A stretch of 64,000 bases of DNA from Microbispora siamensis (GTDB lineage: Bacteria > Actinomycetota > Actinomycetes > Streptosporangiales > Streptosporangiaceae). The notes under the pieces are model-generated. The model saw nothing but the letters and a program-made list of their open reading frames with translations, had not been told where the DNA came from and did no database searches. Positions within the stretch are counted from its first letter, which is position 1, and each line of letters opens with the position of its first letter. Location: positions 26,035 through 90,034 of the forward strand of contig NZ_BOOF01000047.1 of assembly GCF_016863095.1 (NCBI RefSeq). The letters are read 5' to 3'. A program made the position numbers and the translations under genes. This document shows positions 44,236-52,895 of this stretch, piece after piece.

Positions 44236-46401
44236 GTGAAATACCCCCAGAAATCCCCTGTGGCCCGCCGTGCTCTGCTGACGGCGGGTGGTGTCGGTGG
44301 GCTGGCTCTGCTGGTTCCCGGTACGGCTCACGCCGGGCCGGCGGCGGAGCTGAAGAACGCGGTGTACGCGGTGGCGACGGTGGCCGAGCTGCTGTCGCTG
44401 GACGGCAGGAAGATCCCGGACGGGACGCTGGTGCAGGTCGCGGGTTACAAGGCGGCCGGTGACGGCGGCGGCATGCTGGTGCGCTGGGACGCGGACTCGA
44501 CCGCGACCGCCAACGGCGGCACGATCCTCGGTGGGCCGGGCGCGGGCCGGTGGGTGCAGGTCCACGACGGCGTGGGCGACTTCCGCAGGTTCGGGGTGTT
44601 CGGCGACGACGCGCCGGCGGACGCCGCGCTGGACGCGATGGTGAACGATCCGTCCATCCATCGGATCGAGGCCCACACCGACCTGCTGTTCGTCAAGCGC
44701 CATAAGTACACCCGCTCGAACCTGGAGTTCGACTTCGGCGGCCACACCGTCCGCACCGACGGCATCGAGAAGAACACGCACGACAACCCGTTCGGCGCCG
44801 TGATGTTCTTCCGTGGGGAGGTCACCGGCACGGTCGTCGAGCACACCCTGAGCGCCCCGATGCCCGACCTGGCCGACGTCTTCGAGGTCGGCGACTCGTC
44901 GAAGTTCAAGGTCGGCCAGTGGTGGACGGCGGTGGTGAACAACCTCTCCGGCCGCGACGAGCGGGAACTGCAGAAGATGGTGCAGGTCACCGAGATCGTG
45001 GACGGGTCCCGCATCCGGGTGAACTACCAGAACGGCTGGGACCTCGACAAGGGCCGCGTGATCACCTGGACCAGGGTGAAGCCGGTCGAGCGGGTCCATG
45101 TCAGGAACATGGTCTTCGTCGGCGCCCCGCCGTACGACGGGCCGAAGAACGGGGAGTTGCCCGACGACCGGGAGTACACCGGCTCGCATCCGGTGGCCTA
45201 CGAGTACGCCGCCTGGTGCGACGTCTCGGGCATCGACGCCTCCCTCACCTGGTGGCCGGTAGTCATGCGCCGCTGGTGCACCTACTTCCGCACCGAGAGC
45301 TGCACGCTGAAGAACCCGCCGACGGTCTTCTACGGCGGCGCGGGTTACCTCACCCAGCAGATCTACTGCCTGTACGGCCACGTGGTGGACTGCCACACCT
45401 CCAACGCCCGCCACCTCAACGACCTGACCGCGTCGGCCTACTGCGTGGTGGAGAACTGTCACGGAGACGGCGACGACGCGGGCGGCAACCCGTTCACCAC
45501 CCACGGGCAGTACGAGCACGACCTGGTGTTCACCGGCAACTCCGGCCTGATGGACATCGCCAACTCGGGCGCGCAGTGGGGGATCAGCGCGAAGCGGATC
45601 ACCGTACGCCGGCACGTCTGCTCCTGGTTCACGGCCAACACCAAGATCACCGATCTGACGCTGGAGGACGTCAAGGTGATCCCGCGCTCCACCTTCGACC
45701 CCGGCGGCACGCTGACGGTCAACGCCGACGGCGTCCAGATGCGCGGCTGCTCGGCCAGGACGTTCGCCGTCGCGCAGCGCTCCGCGCGGTCCGGCAGGCC
45801 CAACGTCATCGAGGACTGCAGCTTCGACCTTCCCGAGGGGCAGGTCGTCGTCCAGACGCCGGTGACCAACCCCGTCCACTTCGTCCGGTGTGTCTTCACA
45901 GGCGTGAACGGCGCGGTCATGCGCGGGTCCGGTCCCATCCACCTCACCGACACCGTCATCAGGGGGACGGCCGGCGCGGCGCCGCTGCTGATCGGAGCCG
46001 CCGAGGTCGTCGTGTCCGGCGGGCGGCTGACCGACAGCGGCATCCGCCTGTCCGCGGTCCGCGAGCAACGGATCTCGATCGGCGGGGGCGCCGTGGTCGA
46101 GGGGACCAACAGCGAGAAGGCGCTGCTGTCCCGCGCCGACGGCGCACCGGTGCGGTGGGAGCTGGGCGACTACGTCAGCTCGACCGGCGACGGCGGCACC
46201 GCGCACGTCGCGATCACGAGCGGCGTCAACCGCTACTCCGCCGTCGGGGCGCGGTTCCGCGGCGGCGCGATCACGCTCGCGGACGCCGCCTTCGGCGGCG
46301 ACTCCCACCTCCTGCACACGGGCTGCGCCGAAGAGGGCGTCACCCGTACGGTCCCGGCGGCGGGGCCCCGAGTCATCACCACCGGCAACCTGGCCGTCTG
46401 A
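44236..46401 (+). CDS. Tat-exported right-handed beta-helix protein 1
   Basis: The 721-residue protein starts with a twin-arginine-type signal, VARRALLTAGGVGGLALLVP, with predicted cleavage after AHA. A pectate-lyase-3-like entry domain follows (DGGGMLVRWDADST, then GGPGAGRWVQVHDGVGDFRRFGVFGDD), and most of the rest is a right-handed parallel beta-helix with short stacked strands (VENCHGDGDDAGG, GVQMRGCSA, IEDCSFDLP). Such folds occur in polysaccharide lyases and hydrolases. GTG at 44236 follows GAGG. Bases 44264-44772 are almost identical to the next gene. The catalytic residues cannot be assigned. Confidence 0.85.
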   Translation: MKYPQKSPVARRALLTAGGVGGLALLVPGTAHAGPAAELKNAVYAVATVAELLSLDGRKIPDGTLVQVAGYKAAGDGGGMLVRWDADSTATANGGTILGGPGAGRWVQVHDGVGDFRRFGVFGDDAPADAALDAMVNDPSIHRIEAHTDLLFVKRHKYTRSNLEFDFGGHTVRTDGIEKNTHDNPFGAVMFFRGEVTGTVVEHTLSAPMPDLADVFEVGDSSKFKVGQWWTAVVNNLSGRDERELQKMVQVTEIVDGSRIRVNYQNGWDLDKGRVITWTRVKPVERVHVRNMVFVGAPPYDGPKNGELPDDREYTGSHPVAYEYAAWCDVSGIDASLTWWPVVMRRWCTYFRTESCTLKNPPTVFYGGAGYLTQQIYCLYGHVVDCHTSNARHLNDLTASAYCVVENCHGDGDDAGGNPFTTHGQYEHDLVFTGNSGLMDIANSGAQWGISAKRITVRRHVCSWFTANTKITDLTLEDVKVIPRSTFDPGGTLTVNADGVQMRGCSARTFAVAQRSARSGRPNVIEDCSFDLPEGQVVVQTPVTNPVHFVRCVFTGVNGAVMRGSGPIHLTDTVIRGTAGAAPLLIGAAEVVVSGGRLTDSGIRLSAVREQRISIGGGAVVEGTNSEKALLSRADGAPVRWELGDYVSSTGDGGTAHVAITSGVNRYSAVGARFRGGAITLADAAFGGDSHLLHTGCAEEGVTRTVPAAGPRVITTGNLAV
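44264..44772 (+). repeat. 509-bp near-identical direct repeat, copy 1
   Basis: This block covers the Tat signal and entry domain of beta-helix gene 1. It matches 46432-46940 with 4 mismatches in 509 bp, all of them synonymous. Immediately after it the two genes diverge strongly. Confidence 0.95.
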
Positions 46402-46412
46402 GGAGTCCCGAA

Positions 46413-48533
46413 ATGAGTTCATCCATGAGGTCCCGCCGTGCCCTGCTGACGGCGGGTGGTGTCGGTGGGCTGGCTCTGCTGGTTCCCGGTACGGCTCACG
46501 CCGGGCCGGCGGCGGAGCTGAAGAACGCGGTGTACGCGGTGGCGACGGTGGCCGAGCTGCTGTCGCTGGACGGCAGGAAGATCCCGGACGGGACGCTGGT
46601 GCAGGTCGCGGGTTACAAGGCGGCCGGTGACGGCGGCGGCATGCTGGTGCGCTGGGACGCGGACTCGACCGCGACCGCCAACGGCGGCACGATCCTCGGT
46701 GGGCCGGGCGCGGGCCGGTGGGTGCAGGTCCACGACGGCGTGGGCGACTTCCGCAGGTTCGGGGTGTTCGGCGACGACGCGCCGGCGGACGCCGCGCTGG
46801 ACGCGATGGTGAACGATCCGTCCATCCACCGGATCGAGGCCCACACCGACCTGCTGTTCGTCAAGCGACACAAGTACACCCGCTCGAACCTGGAGTTCGA
46901 CTTCGGCGGCCACACCGTCCGCACCGACGGCATCGAGAAGGCCGGATACGACGACCCCTTCGCGGCCGTGCTCTTCTTCCGGGGCAAGGTGACCGACACG
47001 GTGGTGACCGCGCCGCTCACCGCCGACATGCCGGAGCTGTCGGACGTCTTCGAGGTCGGCGACTCGTCGAAGTTCCAGGTCGGCCAGTGGTGGTCGGCCG
47101 AGGTGAGCAAGGGCGCCGGGCAGTGGGAACGCGAGCTGCAGAAGCTCGTGCAGGTCACCCAGATCGTGGACGGCTCCCACATCCGGGTGAACTACCTCAA
47201 CGGCTGGACGCTGAAGGCCGGGCGGTCGATCACCTGGACGAGGATCGAGCCGGTCGAGCGCGTGCACGTCAGGAACATGGTGTTCACCGGCGCGGGCGCG
47301 GACCAGTACACCGGCTCGCACCCGGTCGCCTACGAGTACGCCGTCTGGTGCGACGTGTCCGGCATCGACGCCACCGGCACGTTCTGGCCGGTCGTCATGC
47401 GCCGCTGGTGCACCTACTTCCAGACGCGCTCCTGCTCGCTGAAGAACCCCACGTCCGTCACCTGGGGCGGCGCGGGCTACCTCACCCAGCAGATCTACTG
47501 CCTGTACGGCCACGTGGCCGACTGCCACACCTCCAACGCCCGGCACCTCAACGACTGGACCGCCTCGGCGTACGGGCTGGTGGAGAACTGCCACGGCGAC
47601 GGGGACGACCAGGGGCCGTTCGTCACCCACGGCCAGTACGAGCACGACCTCGTCTACACCGGCAACTCCGGTCTGATGACGTTCGCCAACTCCGGCGCGG
47701 CGTGGGGCTCGGCGGCCAAGCGGATCACCGTACGCCGGCACGTCTGCTCGTGGTTCGTCGCCCGGGTGAAGGTCACCGATCTGACGCTGGAGGACATGCG
47801 GGTAATCGGGAAGCCGTCGCTCGCGGGCTCCGGGATGATCTGGGTCAACGCCGACGGCGTCCAGATGCGGGGCTGCTCCGCGACCGACCAGCTGATCATC
47901 TCCCAGTCGTCCGCCCTGTCGGCCCGGCCGAACATCATCGAGGGCTGCGACTTCACCCTCGCCGCCGGTTCGGAGATCGTGCAGTCCTCGGTCACCTCGC
48001 CCGTGCACATCGTGCGGTCGGTGCTGTCGAACCTGGACGGCAACGCCTGCAACGGCACGGGAGAGCTGCACCTGGTCGACAGCACCCTGCTCGGCAAGGA
48101 GGGCGGCCGGCCGCTGCCCGTCGCCGCCTCACTCGTACGGATCCAGGGCGGGCGGCTGTCGGGCACCGGCATCCGGCTGTCGGGCAAGAAGGACCAGCGG
48201 ATCCACGTGGGCGGCGGCGCGGTGGTCGAGGGGACGAACGGCGCGAAGGCGCTGCTGTCCCGCGCGGACGCGGGCGGGACCGTCCAGTGGGAACTGCGCG
48301 ACTACCGGAGCACGACGAACGACGCGGGCACGGCCCACGTCGCGGTCGAGACCGGGAAGAACGTGTACTCGGCGGTCGGCGCCCGCCTGTCGGGCGGGAA
48401 GGTCACGCTCGCCGGGGCCGCCTTCGGCGACGGCTCGCTGCTCCAGCACACCTCCTGCGTCGAGGAGGGCGTCTCCCGGACGGCGCCGCCGGACGGCCCC
48501 CGGGTTCAGACCACCGGAAACCTCGTTCTCTAA
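46413..48533 (+). CDS. Tat-exported right-handed beta-helix protein 2
   Basis: This 706-residue paralog of the preceding protein starts with MSSSMRSRRALLTAGG, giving a twin-arginine signal (SRRALL) and the same entry domain. The beta-helix part shares architecture and many blocks (YLTQQIYCLYGHV, CHTSNARHLND, ITVRRHVCSWF) but differs at many positions and has its own deletions compared with copy 1 (the loop PPYDGPKNGELP is missing). The ATG at 46413 has GAGGAG in front, 11 bp after the first gene. Function is likely polymer degradation at the cell surface (inference). Confidence 0.85.
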   Translation: MSSSMRSRRALLTAGGVGGLALLVPGTAHAGPAAELKNAVYAVATVAELLSLDGRKIPDGTLVQVAGYKAAGDGGGMLVRWDADSTATANGGTILGGPGAGRWVQVHDGVGDFRRFGVFGDDAPADAALDAMVNDPSIHRIEAHTDLLFVKRHKYTRSNLEFDFGGHTVRTDGIEKAGYDDPFAAVLFFRGKVTDTVVTAPLTADMPELSDVFEVGDSSKFQVGQWWSAEVSKGAGQWERELQKLVQVTQIVDGSHIRVNYLNGWTLKAGRSITWTRIEPVERVHVRNMVFTGAGADQYTGSHPVAYEYAVWCDVSGIDATGTFWPVVMRRWCTYFQTRSCSLKNPTSVTWGGAGYLTQQIYCLYGHVADCHTSNARHLNDWTASAYGLVENCHGDGDDQGPFVTHGQYEHDLVYTGNSGLMTFANSGAAWGSAAKRITVRRHVCSWFVARVKVTDLTLEDMRVIGKPSLAGSGMIWVNADGVQMRGCSATDQLIISQSSALSARPNIIEGCDFTLAAGSEIVQSSVTSPVHIVRSVLSNLDGNACNGTGELHLVDSTLLGKEGGRPLPVAASLVRIQGGRLSGTGIRLSGKKDQRIHVGGGAVVEGTNGAKALLSRADAGGTVQWELRDYRSTTNDAGTAHVAVETGKNVYSAVGARLSGGKVTLAGAAFGDGSLLQHTSCVEEGVSRTAPPDGPRVQTTGNLVL
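46432..46940 (+). repeat. 509-bp near-identical direct repeat, copy 2
   Basis: Second copy of the block described at 44264-44772, at an offset of 2168 bp. It covers the Tat signal and entry domain of beta-helix gene 2. Confidence 0.95.
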
Positions 48534-48568
48534 CCTTCTTACTCCCAAACCATCACAGAGGAGTGCAA

Positions 48569-49822
48569 ATGGAACGCCGGGTCGCATTGGCCCTCGCCGG
48601 CGCCGGAAGCCGGGGCCAGACCTACGCCTCGTGGGTGGCGCGCAACCCGGACCGCGCGCGGCTCGTCGCCGTGGCCGACCCGGACCCCCACCGGCGCGGC
48701 CTCGTCGCGGCCGGGCACCCCGGGGTGGCGGAGTACGCGACCTGGCAGGACATGCTGGCCGCGGACGTGCCGGCCGACGCGGTGATCGTGGCGACCCAGG
48801 ACAGGGACCACGTCGACCCGGCCGTCGCGTTCGCCCAGGCCGGGCGCGACCTGCTGCTGGAGAAGCCGCTCGCGCCCACGGAAGAGGAATGCAGGCGGAT
48901 CGTCTCCGCGGTCACCGAGGCCGGCGTACGGCTGGCGGTCTGCCACGTGCTGCGCTACACGCCGTACACCGACCTGGTGATGGAGGTGGTGCGCTCCGGC
49001 GTGCTGGGCGAGATCATGAGCGTCCAGCACCTGGAACCGGTGGGCTGGTGGCACGCGGCCCACTCCTACGTACGCGGGCCGTGGCGGAGCGAGAAGCTGG
49101 CCAGCCCGATGCTGCTCGCCAAGTCCTGCCACGACCTCGACTGGCTGGCGTACGTGACCGGGCGCAGGATCGCCCGGGTGGCGAGCTTCGGCGACCTCGG
49201 CCACTTCCGGCCCGACAAGCGCCCCGCGGGCGCCGCGGACCGCTGCCTGGACTGCGCGATCGAGCCCGAGTGCCCCTATTCGGCGCCCAAGCTCTACTAC
49301 CCCGCGCTGCGGGAGCGCGGGGCCGTCTGGCCCGTCAGCGTGATCACCGACGCGACGGACGAGGCGGGCGTCACCGAGGCGCTGCGCACCGGCCCGTACG
49401 GCAGGTGCGTCTACGCCTGCGACAACGACGTCGTGGACCACCAGGTGCTGGCCCTGGAGTTCGAGGGCGGCGCCACCGGGACGTTCACGATGACCGCCTT
49501 CACCGAGCAGACCCACCGGCAGACCCGGATCTTCGGCAGCCACGGGCAGCTCGTCGGAGACGGCGAGCGGGTGACGGTCCTGGACTTCCGCACCGGCAGG
49601 ACCGAGACCACCGAGGCCGGCCCCGTCGGCGGCGCCAACGCCGGCGAGGGCCACGGCGGCGGGGACGACGGCGTGATGGACGCCTTCGTGCGCGCCGTGG
49701 CCGTCGGCGACGACGCCCTGATCCGATCCGGCCCGGCCGAGTCGCTCGCCTCCCATCTCGCGGTCTTCGCCGCCGAGCGCGCCCGGCACTCCGGCACCGT
49801 CGTCGACGTGCCGGAACAGTGA
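48569..49822 (+). CDS. Gfo/Idh/MocA-family oxidoreductase
   Basis: The 417-residue NAD(P)-dependent sugar oxidoreductase has a Rossmann motif LALAGAGSRGQTYASW, the EKPLAPTEEE box around residue 93, and a C-terminal alpha/beta substrate domain. A cysteine-rich insertion, DRCLDCAIEPECPYSAPKLYY, might bind metal and is known from some family members. Its substrate should be a sugar or inositol derivative. AGAGGAG precedes the ATG at 48569. It joins the upstream beta-helix genes and downstream transporter genes in one plus-strand run. Confidence 0.9.
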   Translation: MERRVALALAGAGSRGQTYASWVARNPDRARLVAVADPDPHRRGLVAAGHPGVAEYATWQDMLAADVPADAVIVATQDRDHVDPAVAFAQAGRDLLLEKPLAPTEEECRRIVSAVTEAGVRLAVCHVLRYTPYTDLVMEVVRSGVLGEIMSVQHLEPVGWWHAAHSYVRGPWRSEKLASPMLLAKSCHDLDWLAYVTGRRIARVASFGDLGHFRPDKRPAGAADRCLDCAIEPECPYSAPKLYYPALRERGAVWPVSVITDATDEAGVTEALRTGPYGRCVYACDNDVVDHQVLALEFEGGATGTFTMTAFTEQTHRQTRIFGSHGQLVGDGERVTVLDFRTGRTETTEAGPVGGANAGEGHGGGDDGVMDAFVRAVAVGDDALIRSGPAESLASHLAVFAAERARHSGTVVDVPEQ

Positions 49823-49854
49823 ACTTCCCCGATCCCCCAGAGAGGACCTTCCCC

Positions 49855-51087
49855 ATGCGACTTCGCATGCTCGCGCCGGTCGTGGTGGCGGCGCTCGCCG
49901 CCGCGGCCACCGCCTGTGGCTCCGGCTCCGACGCCGAGTCCGGCAAGCAGACCGTGACCATGTGGGTGTACCCGATCATCCCGGACGAGGCCAAGCACAA
50001 GGCCTTCTGGGACGGACAGATCGCCGCGTTCACCAAGGACAATCCGAACATCGACGTCAAGGTCGAGATCTACCCCTGGGCCAAGCGCGAGGAGTCGCTC
50101 ACCACGGCGATCGCCGGCAACAAGGGGCCCGACCTCGTCTACCTGATCCCCGACCAGATCCCGAAGTTCGCCAAGGCCATCCAGCCGGTCGACTCCTATC
50201 TGTCGGACACGGCCAAGGCGGACTACCGCGACAACGTCAAGCAGGCCGTCACCCTCGACGGGAAGCTGATGGGCGCCCCGATCCTGATGGGCGCGAACCC
50301 GCTGATGTGCAACCGGAAGGTGCTCGACGCGGCCGGGGTCGAGGCTCCCAAGACCTGGGACGACGTGCTCGCGATCGCGCCGAAGCTCAAGGAGAAGGGC
50401 TTCGACGTCACCAACTACTACGCCGACCCCGGCGCCACGCTGAACCAGTCGTTCTACCCCCTGCTGTGGGAGGCCGGCGGCAGCGTGTTCACGCCCGACG
50501 GCGCCAAGGTGGCCTTCGACGGGCCCGAGGGCCTCAAGGCGCTGACCTTCCTCAAGACGCTGGCCGACAAGGGCTACGTCGAGAAGGACCTGCTCACCGG
50601 CATCCCCGCGTTCGAGCAGACGCACCTGGCGCAGAACAAGACGGCCTGCACCTGGCAGCAGGTGCCCGCGGACGTCGAGTCGTTCTGGGGTGCGGAGAAC
50701 ATCAAGATCTACCCGCCGCTGAGCGACGCCAAGCAGGTCGGCTACGGCTCCATCGGCGCGCTGTCGATGCTCAAGGGTTCCAAGGCCAAGGACGCCGCCG
50801 GCAAGTGGCTGGCCTTCGCCTCCGGCGCCGCCGTCACCAAGGCGTACGACACCGCCTCGGGCTTCTTCTCCCCGCAGAAGTCGACCGGCGCCCTCTACAC
50901 GGACGGGCCGAACGCCGAGATGGAGAAGACGCTCGACCTGATGCAGGGCGCGCCGCTGCACGACAAGGCGCGCGACGTCATGGGCGTGCTCGCGCCGGAG
51001 ATCCAGGCCGCGCTGATCGGCCAGAAGAGCCCGCAGCAGGCTCTCACCGACGCCGCCACCGCGGCCAACGCCCTCATCGGCCAATAA
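49855..51087 (+). CDS. ABC transporter sugar-binding lipoprotein
   Basis: The 410-residue protein has a lipoprotein signal with Cys21 in AATACGSGS and the fold of carbohydrate-binding proteins of the CUT1 type (TVTMWVYPIIPDEAKHKAFW, NKGPDLVYLIPDQIPKF, ALSMLKGSKAKDAAGKWLAF). It should catch an oligosaccharide or sugar derivative outside the membrane and hand it to the two permeases that follow. The ATG at 49855 has AGAGGA upstream. A stem-loop lies after its stop codon. Confidence 0.92.
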   Translation: MRLRMLAPVVVAALAAAATACGSGSDAESGKQTVTMWVYPIIPDEAKHKAFWDGQIAAFTKDNPNIDVKVEIYPWAKREESLTTAIAGNKGPDLVYLIPDQIPKFAKAIQPVDSYLSDTAKADYRDNVKQAVTLDGKLMGAPILMGANPLMCNRKVLDAAGVEAPKTWDDVLAIAPKLKEKGFDVTNYYADPGATLNQSFYPLLWEAGGSVFTPDGAKVAFDGPEGLKALTFLKTLADKGYVEKDLLTGIPAFEQTHLAQNKTACTWQQVPADVESFWGAENIKIYPPLSDAKQVGYGSIGALSMLKGSKAKDAAGKWLAFASGAAVTKAYDTASGFFSPQKSTGALYTDGPNAEMEKTLDLMQGAPLHDKARDVMGVLAPEIQAALIGQKSPQQALTDAATAANALIGQ

Positions 51088-51094
51088 GACCGGC

Positions 51095-51128
51095 GTCCCC
51101 GGCCGCCCCGAGCAGGGACGGCCGGGAC
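51095..51128 (+). other. Intercistronic stem-loop between sugar-binding protein and permease genes
   Basis: GTCCCCGGCCG and CGGCCGGGAC form a stem with one bulged C, extended by CCC/GGG around GAGCA. Such hairpins after the binding-protein gene often stabilise the upstream message and give excess binding protein; that role is inferred. Confidence 0.55.
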
Positions 51129-51165
51129 GGCGCGACAAGCTTCGAGACACCTGTGAGGTAAACCC

Positions 51166-52062
51166 GTGACGGTCACCGCGGAGGCGCGTCCGCGCCGAGT
51201 GACGGCCCGGCGCAGGTCGGCGGGCGCCCGGTACGAGGCCCGCTGGGGCCTGGCGTTCGTCCTGCCGTGCTTCCTGTTGTTCCTGGCCTTCCGGTTCGGC
51301 CCGGCCGTCGTGGGGACCTTACTCGGCTTCTTCGAGTACACGGTCGGCGACAGCCCGACGTTCGTCGGCCTGGACAACTTCCAGCGGATGCTGCACGATC
51401 CGCTCTTCTGGCAGGCGCTCAAGGTGACCGTGATCTACACGGTGCTCTACCTGCCGCTGTCCGTCGGCGTGTCGGTGGGCCTGGCGCTGCTCGTGCGCCG
51501 TTCGTTCCGCGGGGTCCGGCTGTTCCGGTCGATCTTCTTCCTGCCGGTCATCACCAGCCTCGTCCTGGCGGCGACCATCTTCACCTGGCTGTTCTCCTCG
51601 TCGGGGCCGCTCGGCGAGCTGATCGGCGACTCCTGGCTGGCCTCGCCGGTGCTCGTCATCCCCGCCCTGGTGATCGTGTCGGTCTGGTCCCGTTTCGGGT
51701 ACGGCATGCTGATCGTCCTGGCCCGGCTCCAGGACCTGCCGCGCGAGCTGGAGGAGGCGGCGCTCAGCGACGGCGCGGGCCCGTGGCAGCGTTTCCGCTA
51801 CGTGGTCCTGCCGCAGCTGCGGTCCGCGATCTTCTTCCTGGCCGTGATCGAGACCACGAACTCCTTCCAGGTCTTCGACCTCGTCTACGTCATGACGAGC
51901 GGCGGTCCGGGCCGCTCCAGCTACACCCTGGTCATGGACCTCTACGACCAGGGCTTCAAGTACTTCGACCTCGGCTACGCCAGCGCCCTCGGCGTCGCCC
52001 TGTTCGTGCTCACTCTGTTCGTCGCGCTGATCCAGCGGCTGCTCATCGGGAGGGCCAAGTGA
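51166..52062 (+). CDS. ABC sugar transporter permease (MalF/UgpA type)
   Basis: The 298-residue membrane protein has six hydrophobic helices (for example AFVLPCFLLFLAFRFG, SIFFLPVITSLVLAATIFTW, VALFVLTLFVALIQ) and the EAA loop ELEEAALSDGAGPWQRFRYVVLP that contacts the ATPase. It belongs to the CUT1 carbohydrate class. The start is GTG at 51166 after GAGGT. The next permease overlaps it by 4 nt. No ATPase gene is nearby, so a shared ATPase such as MsiK is expected. Confidence 0.92.
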   Translation: MTVTAEARPRRVTARRRSAGARYEARWGLAFVLPCFLLFLAFRFGPAVVGTLLGFFEYTVGDSPTFVGLDNFQRMLHDPLFWQALKVTVIYTVLYLPLSVGVSVGLALLVRRSFRGVRLFRSIFFLPVITSLVLAATIFTWLFSSSGPLGELIGDSWLASPVLVIPALVIVSVWSRFGYGMLIVLARLQDLPRELEEAALSDGAGPWQRFRYVVLPQLRSAIFFLAVIETTNSFQVFDLVYVMTSGGPGRSSYTLVMDLYDQGFKYFDLGYASALGVALFVLTLFVALIQRLLIGRAK

Positions 52063-52895
52063 CCGCATACCGAGCGCTGGAGCCGGGACGCGCCGGCCGG
52101 GCCGTACGGATCGTGCTCCTGAGCATCGCCTCGATCGTCACGATCTTCCCGTTCTACGCGATGGTCGTGCTCAGCCTGAAGCCGGTGGCGGCGGTCGAGT
52201 TCCCCGGCAGCCTGCTGCCCTGGCCGCTGGCCACCGGGGCGTACGAGCGGGTGCTCGGCGGCGGCGACCTGCCGCTGTGGACGCTGAACACGCTGATCTA
52301 CTCGGTGGTCAGCGTCGTGCTCGTGCTGCTGCTCGCCTCGCTCGCCGGATACGCCTTCGCCAAGAAGCGCTTCCCCGGCAAGGAGACCATGTTCTGGTCG
52401 TTCCTCGCGATGGTGATGGTGCCCTACCACGTGACGCTGATCCCGCTGTTCGTCCTGGTGGCCAACGCGGGCGGGGTGGACACCTTCTGGGGGCTCATCG
52501 TGCCGACCCTCGCCAACGCGCAGGCGGTCTTCCTGATGCGGCAGTTCATCGGCGCGCTGCCCGACGAACTGTTCGAGGCGGCGCGGCTGGACGGCGCCTC
52601 GGAGTTGACGATCTTCGTCAGGATCGTGCTGCCCCTGTGCAAGCCGATCCTCGCCACGCTCGGCCTTTTCGTCTTCCTGTGGCACTGGAACGACTTCCTC
52701 TGGCCGCTGATCGTCGGGCAGAGCACCGGCATGCGCACGCTGACGGTCGGCATCGCGTCGCTGCAGGAGCAGAACGTGCCGCTCAACGTCGTGCTCGCGG
52801 GCGCGACCGTGGCCTTCGTGCCGATCTTCGCCGCCTACCTCGTGGGACAGCGCTACCTCACCGAGGGCGTCACCATGTCTGGAATCAAGGGATAA
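52059..52895 (+). CDS. ABC sugar transporter permease (MalG/UgpE type)
   Basis: The 278-residue membrane protein has about six helices (IVLLSIASIVTIFPFYAMVV, VVSVVLVLLLASLAGYA, ILATLGLFVFLWHWND and others) and the EAA motif ELFEAARLDGASELTIFVRIVLPL. GTG at 52059 overlaps the stop of the first permease gene (GTGA). Together with the binding lipoprotein and the first permease it forms a sugar importer. Confidence 0.92.
   Translation: MTAYRALEPGRAGRAVRIVLLSIASIVTIFPFYAMVVLSLKPVAAVEFPGSLLPWPLATGAYERVLGGGDLPLWTLNTLIYSVVSVVLVLLLASLAGYAFAKKRFPGKETMFWSFLAMVMVPYHVTLIPLFVLVANAGGVDTFWGLIVPTLANAQAVFLMRQFIGALPDELFEAARLDGASELTIFVRIVLPLCKPILATLGLFVFLWHWNDFLWPLIVGQSTGMRTLTVGIASLQEQNVPLNVVLAGATVAFVPIFAAYLVGQRYLTEGVTMSGIKG

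Noticed and set aside
44919..46412. Frame open upstream of the second beta-helix gene, suggesting a 1204-residue fusion
   Set aside because: The upstream part is an out-of-frame reading of beta-helix gene 1; a good ribosome binding site and Tat signal mark the real start at 46413.
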